A program made the translations under genes and the position numbers. The notes beneath the pieces were generated by a model. It did not search any database. It had not been told where the DNA came from and saw only the letters and a program-made list of their open reading frames with translations. 24,705 nucleotides of DNA from UBA993 sp964436815 (GTDB lineage: Bacteria; Bacillota; Dethiobacteria; DTU022), in assembly GCA_964436815.1 (NCBI GenBank), contig CAYTER010000032.1, positions 1 through 24,705 of the forward strand, read 5' to 3'. Positions 1 through 6,749 of the stretch are shown piece by piece (positions within the stretch are counted from its first letter, which is position 1; each line of letters starts with the position of its first letter).

Positions 1-284
1 CCCCAACTCTGACCGGCGCCAAAACCATCGCGCAGCAATCCGTAAAAAAGAGCCCAGCCGAAACTAAGAACCAGGGCCATAACCATTAACACGATCAGCG
101 CAATATTGGGGGCAGTATTAACCGGGCCTTCGAACCCTTCGTAGCGGACGTAACTGAAGAATGGTACAATACTGATCGGGATCAGGATGCCGACCGGCAC
201 AGTGACAATCATGGCATCAACCAGGTAAGCAAGGATACGCTTGCCAACGTTTGCTTTTGGATAACTGAAAGCAGGTTCTGTCAT
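1..284 (-). CDS. RDD family membrane protein, 3' end cut off by the window edge
   Basis: The first 94 residues are visible; the C-terminus lies beyond base 1. The protein opens MTEPAFSYPKANVGKRILAY and then LVDAMIV, the arginine/aspartate pattern typical of the first RDD-domain membrane helix. A second hydrophobic segment (around residues 62-83, NIALIVLMVMALVLSFGWAL) follows. The ATG at 284-282 has a good ribosome binding site, AGGAGGGA, seven bases upstream. RDD proteins are small integral membrane proteins of mostly unknown role, some linked to ion or solute transport. It is the last visible gene of a possible minus-strand operon with the carboxypeptidase (47 bases away) and the B12 activation protein. 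Family assignment is fairly confident; function is not known. Confidence 0.75.
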   Translation of the reverse strand, partial: MTEPAFSYPKANVGKRILAYLVDAMIVTVPVGILIPISIVPFFSYVRYEGFEGPVNTAPNIALIVLMVMALVLSFGWALFYGLLRDGFGAGQSW

Positions 285-331
285 ACTATTTCCCTCCTGT
301 GGCGCATTAGATTCTAACTTCATGCTATTTA

Positions 332-1204
332 TTATTCAAAATCCTGTGGCTTCAACTGTAAAAACTCCTTTAAACTTAACCCTGAAGTGAACCATTCAGC
401 AGCTGCTTCCAGCCCGATATAGCGGTAATGCCAGGGCTCGAAAATGTAACCGGTAACCGCTTCCCGGCCTTCGGGATAGCTCATGGCAAAGCCGTACTTA
501 TGAGCGTTTTCGGCCAGCCACCGGCCTTGATCGGTATCCGCAAATGCTGCTTTCAGGTCAACATTAGTTCCGCCAAAATCAACTGTTGTTCCCAGCTGAT
601 GCTCAGATTGACCGGCACGGGCGCTGAAGCGGTTGGCCGCTTGCTCACCGTAGCTGGCGGCATAATTTTGGAACAGGGTTTGCTGGTATGAGTAGCTGCG
701 ATAGGCAGAAATGATGGTCAGGGTTATCCCGTCTTCATAAGCAGCCTGCCAGAGGTCTTCCAGGTTTTTAAGCGCTTCTGCACGCAGCAAGAGTTCGCGG
801 GCCGGGTACATATATTCGGGAATCCGTTCCAGGTCAGACGGAGCATAGCTGCTTTTTAGAGTTGTTTCCTTGGTGATCAGGGCCAGCAGGTAATCGCCGT
901 CGGCGATAACCGCTAATATTGCTTCACCTGCTCCGGGGTTTACCCCGGGTACGGATTCCGGTTCTGGTTCTTCTGCTGTTACTTCCGGTTCTTCGGTTTC
1001 TGCCTCTATTTCCGGAAGATCTTCTTCCGGTTCAGGCAGCTCTTCTCCGGCAAGCGGCTCGTCTTCCACAGTGCCTCTATCCAGGAAGAAAAACCAGGCG
1101 CCGTAGAGCAATGCGGAACAGAAAATCAGCAGGATAACAGAGCGCAACAGGGACTGGTTTTTCTTCTTTTTTGCCGGTTTACGCGCTCGCTTTTTTCTCC
1201 CCAC
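332..1204 (-). CDS. Membrane-anchored D-alanyl-D-alanine (or LD-) carboxypeptidase, VanY/LdcB family (M15B)
   Basis: This is a 290-residue cell-wall peptidase. Residues 1-17 are strongly basic and residues 19-41 form one transmembrane segment, so the catalytic part faces outside. Residues 45-90 are a Glu/Pro-rich linker that probably spans part of the wall. The M15B zinc site is visible: SEHQLGTTVDF gives His202 and Asp209, and EPWHYRYIG gives catalytic Glu256 and zinc ligand His259. SAYRSYSYQQ near 167-175 is the family substrate loop. It should trim the terminal D-Ala, or another terminal residue, from peptidoglycan stem peptides; DD versus LD specificity cannot be read here. The start is a GTG at 1204-1202 with only a weak ribosome binding site. 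It begins 24 bases after the preceding gene, suggesting coupled translation. Confidence 0.9.
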   Translation of the reverse strand: MGRKKRARKPAKKKKNQSLLRSVILLIFCSALLYGAWFFFLDRGTVEDEPLAGEELPEPEEDLPEIEAETEEPEVTAEEPEPESVPGVNPGAGEAILAVIADGDYLLALITKETTLKSSYAPSDLERIPEYMYPARELLLRAEALKNLEDLWQAAYEDGITLTIISAYRSYSYQQTLFQNYAASYGEQAANRFSARAGQSEHQLGTTVDFGGTNVDLKAAFADTDQGRWLAENAHKYGFAMSYPEGREAVTGYIFEPWHYRYIGLEAAAEWFTSGLSLKEFLQLKPQDFE

Positions 1205-1228
1205 CTGATCAACTCATTTCAGATTTAA

Positions 1229-1909
1229 TTAGACAATCTGTTTTTCTTTTCGCCATTCGCAACGACCGCGCTTCGAACAGAAATCGCAGGGCGCTTTTGC
1301 GTCTGATAAATTTTTACCCCTGGGGGTTACAAAGGATACCGATTTACGTGGCAGCATCAGGCAGCTTTCAGTCAGGCGCACTCCGATCTGATCACAGGGC
1401 AGTATTTTAAATACTTCCCGTTGCTGTTCAATTGGCCAGCCTTCCTGGCCGGGCTGTGCCCGCATTCCCTGGGATAAATTAAGAGCACAGGTTTCCTTGC
1501 TGATCAAATCTTCCACGGTTAACGATACTTTACGCAAAGCTGTAATTCCGGCGCCGTCCAGGGCGATAGCTTTAACAGGATCTTCGCTCATCAGCTGATC
1601 AACCCTGTTTTCGAGGGCATCGCCAATCGTGCAAACTGCTACGTACAACTGTTCGGCTCCGGCCATCGACTTCTGAACGAGGGAGCCTTGAAACTCACCG
1701 CCCGTAAAACGGACAGTCTGGTGTTCCAACTCAATTACATCGGTTACGGTATAAATGGAAGCCGGTTTTAGAAGAGCTTCGGCTTCATCAATAACAGCTT
1801 CGGCTGTCTCAAACAGTCTTTTGGACGCACGTTCCGGATCGATACCCTGTCCTTTTAAAACATCAGTAGCATTAAGCTTAATGTCAAATTCTGAAACGAT
1901 CTTATGCAT
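1229..1909 (-). CDS. Vitamin B12-dependent methionine synthase activation-domain protein (stand-alone)
   Basis: The 226-residue protein resembles the C-terminal reactivation domain of cobalamin-dependent methionine synthase (MetH, PF02965). The stretch GWPIEQQREVFKIL followed by IGVRLTESCLMLPRKSVSFV (about 157-194) matches the SAM-binding part of that domain. A cysteine motif CDFCSKRGRC (Cys208, 211, 217) at the C-terminus is not part of E. coli MetH and may hold a metal. In MetH the domain provides SAM for reductive remethylation of cob(II)alamin. A separate copy suggests it reactivates a separate corrinoid protein, but no methyltransferase or corrinoid protein is in the window. The ATG at 1909 has AGGAGG eight bases upstream and a strong promoter before that. 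It is the first gene of the minus-strand set 1909-1. Confidence 0.85.
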   Translation of the reverse strand: MHKIVSEFDIKLNATDVLKGQGIDPERASKRLFETAEAVIDEAEALLKPASIYTVTDVIELEHQTVRFTGGEFQGSLVQKSMAGAEQLYVAVCTIGDALENRVDQLMSEDPVKAIALDGAGITALRKVSLTVEDLISKETCALNLSQGMRAQPGQEGWPIEQQREVFKILPCDQIGVRLTESCLMLPRKSVSFVTPRGKNLSDAKAPCDFCSKRGRCEWRKEKQIV

Positions 1910-1944
1910 TAATTTGCCTCCTGTTTCTTAAGAACCCGCTTTTT

Positions 1945-1973
1945 ATTTTAACCCCTTTCCAAAATCTTGACAA
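1945..1973 (-). promoter_or_regulatory. Sigma-A type promoter for the 1909-1 gene set
   Basis: On the minus strand TTGTCA (1973-1968) and TAAAAT (1950-1945) are separated by 17 bases, each matching the consensus at five of six positions. It lies 36 bases before the ATG at 1909. Its -35 box overlaps the -35 box of the divergent tRNA promoter by five bases. Confidence 0.7.
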
Positions 1974-1996
1974 CGCTTAAGCGGGTGTGTTAAACT
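1967..1996 (+). promoter_or_regulatory. Promoter for the tRNA pair
   Basis: A perfect TTGACA at 1967-1972 is followed 18 bases later by TAAACT at 1991-1996, about 50 bases before the first tRNA. A ten-base palindrome CGCTTAAGCG (1974-1983) sits in the spacer and could be an operator or chance. Confidence 0.6.
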
Positions 1997-2045
1997 CATA
2001 TAGCTTCAGAAGCATCAAGGTTTTTATGGCTGTGACAGACGATAC

Positions 2046-2121
2046 GGGCCCATAGCTCAGCTGGTAGAGCTACCGGCTCATAACCGGTTGGTCCTAGGTT
2101 CGAGTCCTAGTGGGCCCACCA
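2046..2121 (+). tRNA. tRNA with CAU anticodon (elongator Met, or Ile2 if modified by TilS)
   Basis: A complete 76-base cloverleaf with encoded CCA. The acceptor stem GGGCCCA pairs with TGGGCCC, the anticodon loop is CTCATAA in the stem CCGG/CCGG, and the T loop is GTTCGAGT. The perfect G1-C72 pair rules out an initiator tRNA-fMet. The CAU anticodon can be elongator Met or, after lysidine modification, Ile decoding AUA. The C4-G69 and C5-G68 pairs are features used by E. coli TilS to recognise tRNA-Ile2, so Ile2 is a real alternative. Confidence 0.95.
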
Positions 2122-2128
2122 TCTTCAT

Positions 2129-2204
2129 GGCCCCTTCGTCTAATCGGTTAGGACACCAGCCTTTCAAGCTGGCAGCAGGGGTTCGAATCCCCTAGGGGTC
2201 ACCA
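2129..2204 (+). tRNA. tRNA-Glu (UUC anticodon)
   Basis: A complete 76-base tRNA with encoded CCA. The acceptor GGCCCCT pairs with AGGGGTC (one G-T wobble), the anticodon stem is CCAGC/GCTGG around the loop CTTTCAA (anticodon TTC), and the T arm is GGGGTTCGAATCCCC. It starts seven bases after the CAU tRNA, so both come from one transcript. Confidence 0.97.
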
Positions 2205-2210
2205 TTAGCA

Positions 2211-2246
2211 GAAGAGCTACCACCTTATAGTGGCAGCTCTTTTATA
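2211..2246 (+). terminator. Intrinsic terminator of the tRNA operon
   Basis: AAGAGCT-A-CCAC and GTGG-C-AGCTCTT form an 11-pair stem with one A/C mismatch and a six-base loop, followed by a T-rich tail (TTTTATATTTT). It begins seven bases after the tRNA-Glu CCA end. Confidence 0.85.
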
Positions 2247-2274
2247 TTTTGTGCCCGGTATGGTGAATTCAGTT

Positions 2275-3171
2275 TTAACGGTAGAAATTCTGGTTGACCC
2301 TGCTGCCGCGGATACTGCCATCGCTGCTGTGCTCCTTGATGAAAGTGCCAGCTTCGATTTCCTTAAAGGCCTTTTGTAATTCGTCACGGGTGTTCATCAC
2401 AATCGGGCCGCCCCAGGCGATCGGTTCCTGCAGCGGTTTGCCTGAAAACAGCAGAAATCTTACCCCTTCTTCTGCAGCCCTGAGCTGCAGCTCCTCCCCC
2501 CGGCTGAAGAGTACCGCTTTTTTCTCGCTAATGATCCTGTCAAATTCATCGCCAAGTAAAGCTGCGCCTCTTAAGATATAGATGAAAAGGGTGTAGTCCG
2601 GTGGAGAATTGAAGGTGAAGAGGGCTTTAGGTTGCACGGCCACATCCATGAAAGTCGGTTTAACTGTAATCTCTTCCATCGGGCCGCTTTTACCCTGAAA
2701 ATCACCGGCAATCAGGTGCACCCGGCTTGAGCCTGATTCAATAACCGGGATATCGGCTGCTGTAAAATCCCTGTACTTGGGCTGGATCATTTTATTATCT
2801 GCCGGCAGGTTCACCCAGAGTTGTACTCCAAGCATCCTGGGCTGCGGTTGCGGCATTTCCTGGTGAATAATGCCGCTGCCGGCTGTCATCCACTGGCAGT
2901 CGCCATCAAAGATTTTTCCTGAATTACCGAGACTGTCGCCATGATCTATTTCACCCTCAAGCAGGTAGGTAACAGTTTCGATCCCGCGGTGCGGGTGCCA
3001 GGGAAAACCCTCGATATATTTCTGCGGATCATCGTGGTCGAAAGCGTCAAGCATCAGAAAAGGGTCGAAATCATAAACATCGGGCTTGCCAATTACCCTG
3101 ATCAGCTCAACACCGGCGCCGTCTGTTTTTTGCTCACCGCTTACGACCTTTCTTATAGATCTCTTCATCAT
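2275..3171 (-). CDS. Pirin family protein
   Basis: This 298-residue bicupin protein has the iron site of pirins: HPHRG (His59, His61) and GSGIIHQEMP (His103, Glu105), at nearly the same numbering as human pirin (56, 58, 101, 103). Bacterial pirins include quercetin 2,3-dioxygenases and regulators of central metabolism such as pyruvate dehydrogenase modulation, and the sequence cannot tell which applies. Length is normal for the family. The start is one of two adjacent ATGs (3171 or 3168), with AAGAAGG about ten bases upstream. It has its own strong promoter and is divergent from the short-chain dehydrogenase gene. Confidence 0.92.
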   Translation of the reverse strand: MMKRSIRKVVSGEQKTDGAGVELIRVIGKPDVYDFDPFLMLDAFDHDDPQKYIEGFPWHPHRGIETVTYLLEGEIDHGDSLGNSGKIFDGDCQWMTAGSGIIHQEMPQPQPRMLGVQLWVNLPADNKMIQPKYRDFTAADIPVIESGSSRVHLIAGDFQGKSGPMEEITVKPTFMDVAVQPKALFTFNSPPDYTLFIYILRGAALLGDEFDRIISEKKAVLFSRGEELQLRAAEEGVRFLLFSGKPLQEPIAWGGPIVMNTRDELQKAFKEIEAGTFIKEHSSDGSIRGSRVNQNFYR

Positions 3172-3213
3172 TAATATACACCTTCTTTAAAATAAACTAT
3201 AAAATCTATATAA

Positions 3214-3242
3214 ATTATAGGTTATCGCTTCCCAGCCGTCAA
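3214..3242 (-). promoter_or_regulatory. Promoter for the pirin gene
   Basis: Minus-strand TTGACG (3242-3237), a 17-base spacer and a perfect TATAAT (3219-3214), followed by an AT-rich leader of about 35 bases to the ATG. Confidence 0.75.
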
Positions 3243-3256
3243 ATGCCCTGTTGCAG

Positions 3257-3285
3257 TTGGCCGGTTTTTGTAAACATGATAAACT
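3257..3285 (+). promoter_or_regulatory. Possible promoter for the SDR/amidotransferase pair
   Basis: TTGGCC (3257-3262), 17 bases, TAAACT (3280-3285), 29 bases before the ATG at 3315. Both boxes match only four of six positions, so this is tentative. The same TAAACT -10 is used in the tRNA promoter. Confidence 0.35.
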
Positions 3286-3314
3286 TAGAAAAAGCTGAAC
3301 GGAGGCGAGTATGA

Positions 3315-3980
3315 ATGACTGAAAAGTTATGTGCCATTGCCGGAGTAGGCAGCGGTATGGGACAGGCGCTGGCCCGCACTTTTGCCCGTGCCGGATATAA
3401 CCTGGCCCTGATATCGCGGAATCCTTCCAACATGGAGCCTTATAAAAAACAGGTCGAGGAGGCAGGACGCAGAGCTACGCTGCATCAGGCAGATGTAACG
3501 GTGCCTGAATCAATGAAGGCTGTATTTGAGCAGATTGCTTCCCAGGCCGGGATACCGGATGTAGCTATATATAATATAGCCACAATGACCATGGAGAAAC
3601 CGAGCGAACTGACAGCCCGGGCCATCATTGATACCCTGCCGCTAAACTTCTTTGGCGCTCTTCATACAACAGCAGCTATTTTACCGCAGATGCGCAAGCG
3701 CGGCTCGGGAGTTTTGCTCTACACCGGGGGCGGTTTTGCCATCGAGCCTTCGGTTGAGAGGACAACCCACTCGGTGGGTAAAGCAGCCCTGCGCAACTGG
3801 GTTTATTCGCTGCATAAAGAGCTTGCGCCCGAGGGGATTCATGTAGCAACTGTCACTATTACCCGGCCGATCCAGGCCGGTACAACTTACGATCCGGATC
3901 TTATTGCCTCTAATTTTGTTCACCTTGCCAATCAGGAACCGGGTGCATGGCAGTGGGAGATTATCCATAAGGAGCTTTAA
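3315..3980 (+). CDS. Short-chain dehydrogenase/reductase-like protein lacking the catalytic tyrosine
   Basis: A 221-residue Rossmann-fold protein of the SDR superfamily. The nucleotide-binding glycine motif is present as AGVGSGMGQA (residues 9-18) and a loop NPS after LISR (32-35) could select NADP. The usual NNAG is YNIA (86-89). The YxxxK catalytic motif is HSVGK (152-156), so tyrosine is replaced by histidine, and the usual catalytic serine region reads LYTGGG (135-140). The lysine is kept. It could be a non-enzymatic or altered SDR. An upstream ATG at 3311 runs into TGA after three codons; the ATG at 3315 has GGAGGCG eight bases before it and is the real start. The next gene follows after 29 bases. 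Confidence 0.85.
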   Translation: MTEKLCAIAGVGSGMGQALARTFARAGYNLALISRNPSNMEPYKKQVEEAGRRATLHQADVTVPESMKAVFEQIASQAGIPDVAIYNIATMTMEKPSELTARAIIDTLPLNFFGALHTTAAILPQMRKRGSGVLLYTGGGFAIEPSVERTTHSVGKAALRNWVYSLHKELAPEGIHVATVTITRPIQAGTTYDPDLIASNFVHLANQEPGAWQWEIIHKEL

Positions 3981-4009
3981 AGATCTAAGGTTGAAAAGGG
4001 GTTAGTTCA

Positions 4010-4702
4010 ATGAAGAGGGTTCTGTTTGTCGACAATACAATCGATCACAATCTTTACAGACCGCTGGATCATTTTAAACCGCTGATAACTCTTCCCTATG
4101 ATGTTTATCATGCCCCTACTGCGGCAGAACTGCCGGACATCGAACGTTATACCCACGTCCTGCTATCCGGATCTTTCGCTTCAACGCTTGACGATCATGA
4201 ATGGATTGTCTCAGAAACAGAGCTGATCCGTACTGCTGCTGACAGGGGTATTGTCATCCTGGGCAGCTGTTTTGGCCACCAGTTAATTGCCCGCTCTCTT
4301 TTCGGACCGGAAGCGGTACGAAAAAGGGAGAAGCCTCAAATTGGCTGGCTTGATTTTTCGCTGCTCAAGGATGACCTGCTACTGGGAGTTAAGGGAGAGC
4401 AGATTAGCGGGTTTTTCTTTCATTTTGACGAAGTCGCCTATCTGCCGGATGACGATACGGATACCCTGTTGGCTGGGCCGGACAGCAGGCACCTGGCTTA
4501 TAAACTTAAAAACAGGCCGATCTGGGGTATCCAGCCACACTACGAATTGGGAGTCATGCAGGGATTTGAACTGATCGGCACCGCCCTTGGTCAGGGTGCG
4601 GCAGGGGTGCCGCCGAAGGAGCATTTTATCAACTCAGTGACGTATCGCCCCCGTGACAGTGCCCATATCACCAGGATAATGGCAGAATTTCAGAAACAGT
4701 AA
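4010..4702 (+). CDS. Class I glutamine amidotransferase-like protein
   Basis: A 230-residue stand-alone GATase1-fold protein. The nucleophile elbow GSCFGHQ places Cys87. QPHYE supplies His177 and Glu179, completing the triad. A phosphate/oxyanion-loop-like LLSGSF (51-56) is also present. Similar free-standing proteins hydrolyse glutamine or gamma-glutamyl compounds, and no synthase partner lies next to it, so the ammonia acceptor is unknown. It is downstream of the SDR-like gene on the same strand and probably co-transcribed. The start ATG at 4010 is preceded by AAAAGGGG at a suitable distance. Confidence 0.85.
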   Translation: MKRVLFVDNTIDHNLYRPLDHFKPLITLPYDVYHAPTAAELPDIERYTHVLLSGSFASTLDDHEWIVSETELIRTAADRGIVILGSCFGHQLIARSLFGPEAVRKREKPQIGWLDFSLLKDDLLLGVKGEQISGFFFHFDEVAYLPDDDTDTLLAGPDSRHLAYKLKNRPIWGIQPHYELGVMQGFELIGTALGQGAAGVPPKEHFINSVTYRPRDSAHITRIMAEFQKQ

Positions 4703-4726
4703 CCAAAACGGTCAAACGGTGGCCTC

Positions 4727-5527
4727 TTACAGGTATAAATTACGCCGGCTGAAGATAATAATCCCGAGGCTATAGAGAATAATGGTGATAGCGGCAAATG
4801 TACTTATGATCAGGACAATGTCCGGCTCCCCGGCAATGATGGCTGGGGCATCAAAGAGGGCATAGAGAGTTAAGTACTTAAGCCATTCACTGCTGCCGCC
4901 GATATTTTTTAACATGTTGATGATGAAGAAAAGGATTGGGATTCCGCCCCCGAAGGCCAGGGAATATTTTGACTCATTGACGATGCAGGAGAAGAAAAAA
5001 CAGATTGAGCTGATCGCCAGGGTCAGCAGGATCGTTACGATGTTCAGCTGGATAAAGACAGGGATATCCATTTCACCCGGAAACTTGGCTTCGCTTAACC
5101 CGATGCCGACTGCAGCATTGATCGCCAGCAGCAGGGTGACGCTTGATGCCAGGTAAATACCCTGGGTTGTTACAACCTTTACCCTGGTATTTGGCGTGGC
5201 CAACAGGTAGGCCATTGAACCGCGATCTACCAGGACCGCTACCAGGCGATTGGCCAAAATGATGCAATAAATCAGGGGAAACATGGTTATTAGGAAACCG
5301 TAGAAATAAATAGCGATGAAGGAGATCAGATCGGTCGCCAGGGCATCGTAGCCGAAAGCCTCCATCATGCCCTGCGGCAGGGCCTGCACATACTGATTCA
5401 TTGCTTCAATGCTTTCCGGATCATACATCCACAGGATCATGACCATGTATAGCAAGAGAACGGCCAGGAAAATCACGAAAAGACTCCAGTTTGATTTAGC
5501 CGCGGCTTTAAAAAGTGAAAAACTCAT
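4727..5527 (-). CDS. ABC-2 type exporter permease subunit
   Basis: The 266-residue protein has about six hydrophobic segments (roughly 15-34, 68-95, 120-140, 155-180, 190-208, 238-258) and no other domain, as in ABC-2 permeases of drug, lipid or antibiotic exporters. Its ATG overlaps the stop of the ATPase gene by four bases (5524-5527), so the two are translationally coupled and should form one exporter. The substrate cannot be inferred. No signal peptide or accessory lipoprotein gene is adjacent. No terminator is visible in the 24 bases separating it from the convergent amidotransferase gene. Confidence 0.85.
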   Translation of the reverse strand: MSFSLFKAAAKSNWSLFVIFLAVLLLYMVMILWMYDPESIEAMNQYVQALPQGMMEAFGYDALATDLISFIAIYFYGFLITMFPLIYCIILANRLVAVLVDRGSMAYLLATPNTRVKVVTTQGIYLASSVTLLLAINAAVGIGLSEAKFPGEMDIPVFIQLNIVTILLTLAISSICFFFSCIVNESKYSLAFGGGIPILFFIINMLKNIGGSSEWLKYLTLYALFDAPAIIAGEPDIVLIISTFAAITIILYSLGIIIFSRRNLYL

Positions 5528-6612
5528 CGCGACAGCGCCTCCTGTCCGTAATATTTCAGGAAAAGTTCTTCCAGGCTCTGAGTCACCACGTCAAGACCGA
5601 GTACCTTGCATTTAGCCAGGGCTTCGGTAAACTGACCGTAATTTCCCGAAACTATTACTTCAACGGTATTCTTGCTGATTTTGCCCAGCTCCAGTCCGGC
5701 GCTGCGCAGGTATATTAGATCTTCCGGAGAGCCAACAGTAACCAGGTAAGTTTTCCGTTGCGAGGATTTAAGGGAGTGAACATCTTCCACTGCTGCCAAT
5801 CTGCCTTCGCGGATTATCCCCGCCCGATCACAGGTTCGGTAAATTTCTTCAAAGTTGTGTGAAGACATCAGGAAGGTTTTGCCCCGTTCTTTTTCTTCTA
5901 AAACCAGCTCCACAAAGACGTTTTGCATCAGCGGGTCGAGTCCGCTGGTCGGTTCATCGAGGATGTAAACGTCAGGATCATGCATGAATGCGGCAATGAT
6001 GCCCAGCTTTTGTTTCATACCCTTGGACATCCGGCGAATTCTGCCGGACGGATCAAGCTCGAAAAGATCCAGCAGCATCTGGCGGCGTTTTTTCTCCCCG
6101 TCTCCTCTCATGGAAGCGATCAGGTTCAGGAATTGCGTACCGGTCATCTCATCAAAAAAAGATATTTCACCCGGTAGATAGCCCAGCTCACGTTGAATTT
6201 GTGCGGCATTATGCCAGCAGTCCAGATCGTTTATCGTGCAGTTTCCTTCTCTTGGCCTGGTAAAGCCCAGCAGATTGCGAATTGTAGTGGTTTTGCCCGC
6301 GCCGTTAGGGCCGAGAAATCCAAATACCTCACCCATTCCGACACTGAAATTAAGATTAAAAATACCCTTGCCGCTTTTATAGACAAAGTGTAACGATTCA
6401 ATGTTGATCACATCTTTTTGCTTGGCCTGCCTTGCTTTCAGCTCGCCACGCTGCAGTTCCTCCAGCGACATTACAAATTTGCCCTGTTCCCAAAGGCCGT
6501 TCGCTGTTTTACCATCAGGCCTGCTATAGTTACCGTAGCCGTGCCGTTTGCCATCTTTGATTTCACCTTTATAGATGCCGCCGCTGGGATAGATTACCGT
6601 TCCCCGGCCGTG
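5524..6612 (-). CDS. ABC transporter ATPase with in-frame N-terminal MORN repeats (5' end lost in a gap)
   Basis: From the Met at 6471 onward this is a 315-residue ABC ATPase: Walker A GPNGAGKTT (54-62), an atypical signature MSKGM (148-152) in place of LSGGQ, Walker B VYILDEPTSGLD (168-179) and the H-loop SSHNFEE. It energises the permease encoded four bases overlapping downstream. The reading frame is open upstream of that Met for another 47 codons up to the gap. Those codons encode MORN repeats: HGRGTVIYPSGG, then YKGEIKDGKRHGYGNYSRPDG, then GLWEQGKFV. A 20-residue charged linker joins them to the ATPase core, which itself begins near VINIESLHFVY. No clear ribosome binding site precedes the Met at 6471, so it is probably internal and the true start lies in or beyond the gap. 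Confidence 0.85.
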   Translation of the reverse strand, partial: HGRGTVIYPSGGIYKGEIKDGKRHGYGNYSRPDGKTANGLWEQGKFVMSLEELQRGELKARQAKQKDVINIESLHFVYKSGKGIFNLNFSVGMGEVFGFLGPNGAGKTTTIRNLLGFTRPREGNCTINDLDCWHNAAQIQRELGYLPGEISFFDEMTGTQFLNLIASMRGDGEKKRRQMLLDLFELDPSGRIRRMSKGMKQKLGIIAAFMHDPDVYILDEPTSGLDPLMQNVFVELVLEEKERGKTFLMSSHNFEEIYRTCDRAGIIREGRLAAVEDVHSLKSSQRKTYLVTVGSPEDLIYLRSAGLELGKISKNTVEVIVSGNYGQFTEALAKCKVLGLDVVTQSLEELFLKYYGQEALSR

Positions 6613-6712
6613 NNNNNNNNNNNNNNNNNNNNNNNNNNNNNNNNNNNNNNNNNNNNNNNNNNNNNNNNNNNNNNNNNNNNNNNNNNNNNNNNNNNNNNNN
6701 NNNNNNNNNNNN
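6613..6712. other. Scaffold gap (100 N)
   Basis: Exactly 100 N, a conventional placeholder, so the true length is unknown. It hides the 5' part of the MORN-ABC gene and the promoter region of the amidohydrolase. A MORN repeat array could itself have broken the assembly. Confidence 0.98.
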
Positions 6713-6749
6713 TTACCCTGAATTGATTAATTTTAAGGAGAGAACAATT

